Shown here: positions 22,262 through 24,503 of the stretch, one piece after another
How the letters are laid out: each line of letters opens with the position of its first letter
How positions within the stretch are numbered: position 1 is the first letter of the stretch
Assembly: GCA_031412355.1 (NCBI GenBank)
Contig: JANOCR010000098.1
Span: 1 to 24,503, forward strand
Length of the DNA stretch: 24,503 nucleotides
Source of the DNA: JAENVT01 sp031412355
GTDB taxonomy: Bacteria; Actinomycetota; Acidimicrobiia; Acidimicrobiales; Ilumatobacteraceae
Direction of reading: 5' to 3'
Program-made: the position numbers and the translations under genes
Notes under the pieces: generated by a model
Database searches by the model: none
Told to the model about the DNA's origin: nothing
What the model saw: only the letters and a program-made list of their open reading frames with translations

Positions 22262-22894
22262 GTGATCGACCATCTCGTGTATGCCTCGAATGATCTGGCG
22301 CTCGCTTCGGCTTCTATCGCGGACTTGTTCGGTGTAGTTCCGGTTCCTGGCGGGCGGCACGTCGGGCACGGCACGCACAACGAACTGCTGTCACTGGGCG
22401 GAGCGACCTACCTGGAAGTGATCGGTCCGGACCCGACGCAACACGAAGTCGCGGGGCCGCGACCATTCGGCATCGACGGACTCAGCGAGCCAGCGCTGGT
22501 GGCCTGGTGCGTGCGGCCGGTGCGGGCGCTCGCGGAGATCATTGCCGAGGCCCGTTCGGCCGGTATCGAACTCGGCGACGTGACCGCGATGTCGCGCCGG
22601 CGACCCGACGGCGTGTTGCTGGAATGGCAGCTCACTTTCCCGCAACTCGGCGGGCCGTTCGGCCTGGCGCTGCCGTTCATGATCGATTGGGGTGCGTCAA
22701 CGCATCCGACCGGGTCGCTGCCGCCGGGCGCGACCCTGGTCGAGCTCGAGGTCGTTCACCCCGACGCGCGCCAGCTGCGGATCGCCTTCGACATCATCGG
22801 GCTCGATGCCGGCGTCGTTCTCCAGAAGGGCGAGCAGCCAGCATTGCGAGCGAAGATCTCGACGCAGCGCGGCCAGGTCACGCTGTCAGGCTGA
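22262..22894 (+). CDS. Glyoxalase-like domain protein
   Basis: This 210-aa protein resembles the glyoxalase-3-like (vicinal-oxygen-chelate type) family: 'VIDHLVYASNDLALA' at the start, 'GGRHVGHGTHNELLSLG' and 'YLEVIGPD' follow in the usual order. A metal-dependent lyase, isomerase or dioxygenase role is possible; substrate unknown. GTG 22262 keeps the conserved DHLVYA intact, and no better start exists upstream. A -10-like AAAGAT ends 6 nt before it, and GATGGTC/GACCATC (22253-22274) is an inverted repeat spanning the start codon. The gene ends inside the opposite-strand decarboxylase gene, a 17-bp tail-to-tail overlap. Confidence 0.75.
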   Translation: MIDHLVYASNDLALASASIADLFGVVPVPGGRHVGHGTHNELLSLGGATYLEVIGPDPTQHEVAGPRPFGIDGLSEPALVAWCVRPVRALAEIIAEARSAGIELGDVTAMSRRRPDGVLLEWQLTFPQLGGPFGLALPFMIDWGASTHPTGSLPPGATLVELEVVHPDARQLRIAFDIIGLDAGVVLQKGEQPALRAKISTQRGQVTLSG

Positions 22895-24212
22895 CCATCA
22901 ACTCGTCGATGATCGACCGTGGGGTGCGCGGGTGCATGAATACGAGTCGCCCGACCGGTTCACCCTTATAGGTCGACGGGGCGACGAATGCCGTACCACT
23001 GTGCAACAAGCTGGTCGCCCAGTCCTTCCACTCGGGTGCGCCCCAGCCGTCGCGGCGGAACAGCACCACACCGAGCTCTGGGCGCATGATCAGCTCGGTC
23101 AGAGGGTGGGCGTCGAGGGCACCGGCCATCGCCGCTGCCAACTCGAGCCCGTGCCGGATGGCGACGCGGTGTGCCTCGACACCGTGCAGAGCCAGCGCGA
23201 ACCAGATGGGCAGCCCGCTGGCCCGGCGAGTGAGTTGATAGCCGAGATCGCAGGGGTTGAAGGCGTCGTCGTCGGTGCGCAGCACGTCGATGTACGGCCC
23301 ATGTTGAGTGTGAACCTGTCGGGCGAGCCCCGGTTCGCGGTACACCAGCGCACAAGAACCGGCGGTGGCGAACAGCCACTTGTGAGGATCGACGATGAAC
23401 GAGTCGGCGCGCTCCAGCCCGACGAACCGATCGCGCAGTTCGGGCAGCAGCAGGGCTGCAAGTCCGTACGCACCGTCGACGTGGAACCAGGCGTTGATCT
23501 CTTCGGCCACTTGGGCGCACCCCGTCAGGTCGTCGATCACACCCGCGTTGGTCGACCCGCCGGTGGCAACGATCAGTCCGACGTCTCGGCGATCGCCGAT
23601 CGCAGCACGAAGGGCGGCGCCCTCCAACCGGCAGTCCGGCCCGGTCGGTACGACCAGCGCCTCGAGGCCCAGCAGGTGCAGTGCGTTGTCGACCGACGCG
23701 TGCGCCGTATCCGCTACGGCGACGACCCGGCGATCTCCGGCGCGTTGGCGGCCAACGGCCAGCGCCGACAGGTTTCCGATCGACCCGCCACTCATGAAAC
23801 ACCCCGCAGCACCGACCGGCATCCCGACGGCGCGGCACAGCAGTTCGATCACCTGGTTCTCGGCCGCCACTGCCCCGGCGCCCTCGAGCCACGACTCGGC
23901 GGAGAAGTTGGCGGCCGACACGATCGTGTCCATCCACACCGAGGCGATCGATGGCGACAGCGGGATGAAGGCCAGAAACCGGTGGCTGTCGAGGCCGATG
24001 TTGTTGGGAGCAACGACCTGCTCGAAGTGCTCCCAAGCCTGGTCGAGGCCGAGCCCCGCGTCGCTCAGCGACCCTGCCAGCGCAGCGTCGAGAGACGCCT
24101 TGTCGCCGATCACCCCAACGGGAGATTCGGTCAGGCGTTGCTTGATCCACGCCACGGCGCGGTCGGCGAGATCACCGACATCGCTGGCGTCGCCGTGCAG
24201 CAACCCGGTCAC
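22878..24212 (-). CDS. PLP-dependent amino acid decarboxylase (group II)
   Basis: This 444-aa enzyme belongs to the aromatic-amino-acid/glutamate decarboxylase group. PLP landmarks are H171 (stacking, in 'VADTAHASVD'), D246 in 'AWFHVDGAYG' and the Schiff-base lysine K278 in 'SFIVDPHKWLF'. 'FMSGGSIGNLSAL' matches the family's 'TSGGSEANL' segment. It should release CO2 from an L-amino acid to give an amine; some members instead make aldehydes. Specificity cannot be read. The GTG start at 24212 overlaps the stop of the upstream SDR gene (GTGA, 24209-24212), so the two are coupled. Its 3' end overlaps the glyoxalase-like gene on the other strand. Confidence 0.9.
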   Translation of the reverse strand: MTGLLHGDASDVGDLADRAVAWIKQRLTESPVGVIGDKASLDAALAGSLSDAGLGLDQAWEHFEQVVAPNNIGLDSHRFLAFIPLSPSIASVWMDTIVSAANFSAESWLEGAGAVAAENQVIELLCRAVGMPVGAAGCFMSGGSIGNLSALAVGRQRAGDRRVVAVADTAHASVDNALHLLGLEALVVPTGPDCRLEGAALRAAIGDRRDVGLIVATGGSTNAGVIDDLTGCAQVAEEINAWFHVDGAYGLAALLLPELRDRFVGLERADSFIVDPHKWLFATAGSCALVYREPGLARQVHTQHGPYIDVLRTDDDAFNPCDLGYQLTRRASGLPIWFALALHGVEAHRVAIRHGLELAAAMAGALDAHPLTELIMRPELGVVLFRRDGWGAPEWKDWATSLLHSGTAFVAPSTYKGEPVGRLVFMHPRTPRSIIDELMVSLTA

Positions 24213-24503
24213 TCAGGTGTCACGTAGGCGGCCGTGATGCCACCGTCGATGATCAGTGATTGTCCGGTCATCCAACTCGACTCGTTGCTTGCCAGGAACA
24301 GCGCGCCGTTTGCGATCTCGATCGGTTCGCCGAAACGACCCATGGGAATGTGCACGAGTCGACGGTTGCGCTTGGCATCGTCGGACAGGAACTTGGCCAG
24401 CAGCGGGGTCATGATCGGCCCGGGGCACAGCGCGTTGGCACGCACACCCTGCCGCGCATAGATCACGGCGATCTCGCGAGTCATGGCCAGCACCGCGCCC
24501 TTC
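24209..24503 (-). CDS. Short-chain dehydrogenase/reductase, C-terminal part (cut by window end)
   Basis: About 98 codons of an SDR are present, reading from the window edge. The first complete codons give KGAVLAMTREIAV, where K is the lysine of the YxxxK active site; the tyrosine lies just outside. The rest follows the classical pattern: 'VRANALCPGPIMTP', 'IPMGRFGEPIEIANGALFLAS' in part, and 'MTGQSLIIDGG' at the C-terminus. It is an NAD(P)-dependent oxidoreductase of alcohols or ketones, cytosolic. The GTG at 24493 is internal, not the start. It is translationally coupled to the decarboxylase downstream. Confidence 0.85.
   Translation of the reverse strand, partial: KGAVLAMTREIAVIYARQGVRANALCPGPIMTPLLAKFLSDDAKRNRRLVHIPMGRFGEPIEIANGALFLASNESSWMTGQSLIIDGGITAAYVTPE

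Noticed and set aside
22692..24227. Long plus-strand open frame (511 codons) opposite the decarboxylase
   Set aside because: Low-complexity, Arg/Gly-rich translation with no domain; the opposite strand carries the complete decarboxylase motifs.
24491..24493. GTG at 24493 as a real start of the SDR gene
   Set aside because: The codons before it encode the SDR active-site lysine context (KGAV), so the gene continues beyond the window.
1..24503. Mobile elements, CRISPR arrays, tRNA or rRNA genes
   Set aside because: No transposase or integrase motif, no regularly spaced repeats and no tRNA-like cloverleaf were seen on either strand.

Overview
The window looks like the chromosome of a high-GC actinobacterium. 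GC is high throughout, GTG starts are frequent, most same-strand junctions overlap by 1-8 nt, a glnX-glnH-pknG locus is present, and there is a Ddn-type (F420-linked family) protein and a luciferase-like monooxygenase. The gene mix would fit the class Acidimicrobiia (Ilumatobacter-like), but that placement is inference. I see no rRNA, tRNA, CRISPR array, transposase, phage gene or attachment site.

Left part (1-4379). A minus-strand cassette reads leftward: a B12-binding-type radical SAM enzyme (3092-1701), a class I SAM methyltransferase (1725-943) and a second methyltransferase with an N-terminal zinc ribbon (946-35). It is divergent from a plus-strand ureohydrolase (agmatinase family, 3306-4259). 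The 213-bp divergent region holds a perfect 12-bp inverted repeat, a 7-bp hairpin and -10 motifs placed so that both genes could be leaderless.

Centre (4380-13117). Seven minus-strand genes form one overlapping operon: glnX (membrane protein), glnH (amino-acid-binding lipoprotein), an unrecognised coiled-coil protein, pknG (Ser/Thr kinase with TPR-like tail), a PP2C phosphatase, a von Willebrand A (VWA) protein and an FHA phosphothreonine reader. All six junctions overlap. The kinase, the phosphatase and the FHA protein each carry N-terminal zinc ribbons. The order suggests one circuit: ligand sensing outside the membrane (GlnH/GlnX), phosphorylation (PknG), dephosphorylation (PP2C), a metal-dependent adhesion scaffold (VWA) and phospho-reading (FHA). 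It combines the mycobacterial GlnX-GlnH-PknG amino-acid sensor with a kinase/PP2C/VWA set resembling the TerY-P triad. This is the most interesting system in the window.

Right part (13196-24503). Divergent from glnX is a class III aminotransferase plus luciferase-like monooxygenase pair on the plus strand. Convergent with it are minus-strand genes: an alditol-oxidase-type FAD enzyme, then a coupled trio (Ddn-like protein, threonine dehydratase, MtfA/M90 peptidase), a GAF-GGDEF-EAL cyclic-di-GMP protein and a 3-hydroxyisobutyrate-dehydrogenase family enzyme. A 14-bp inverted repeat sits exactly at the end of the peptidase gene. A plus-strand glyoxalase-like gene overlaps tail-to-tail with a PLP-dependent decarboxylase, which is coupled to an SDR gene cut by the window end. 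These are mainly amino-acid, amine and alcohol metabolism genes.

No gene-free stretch exceeds 300 bases. All functions are read from motifs in the translated sequence. No database search was possible.
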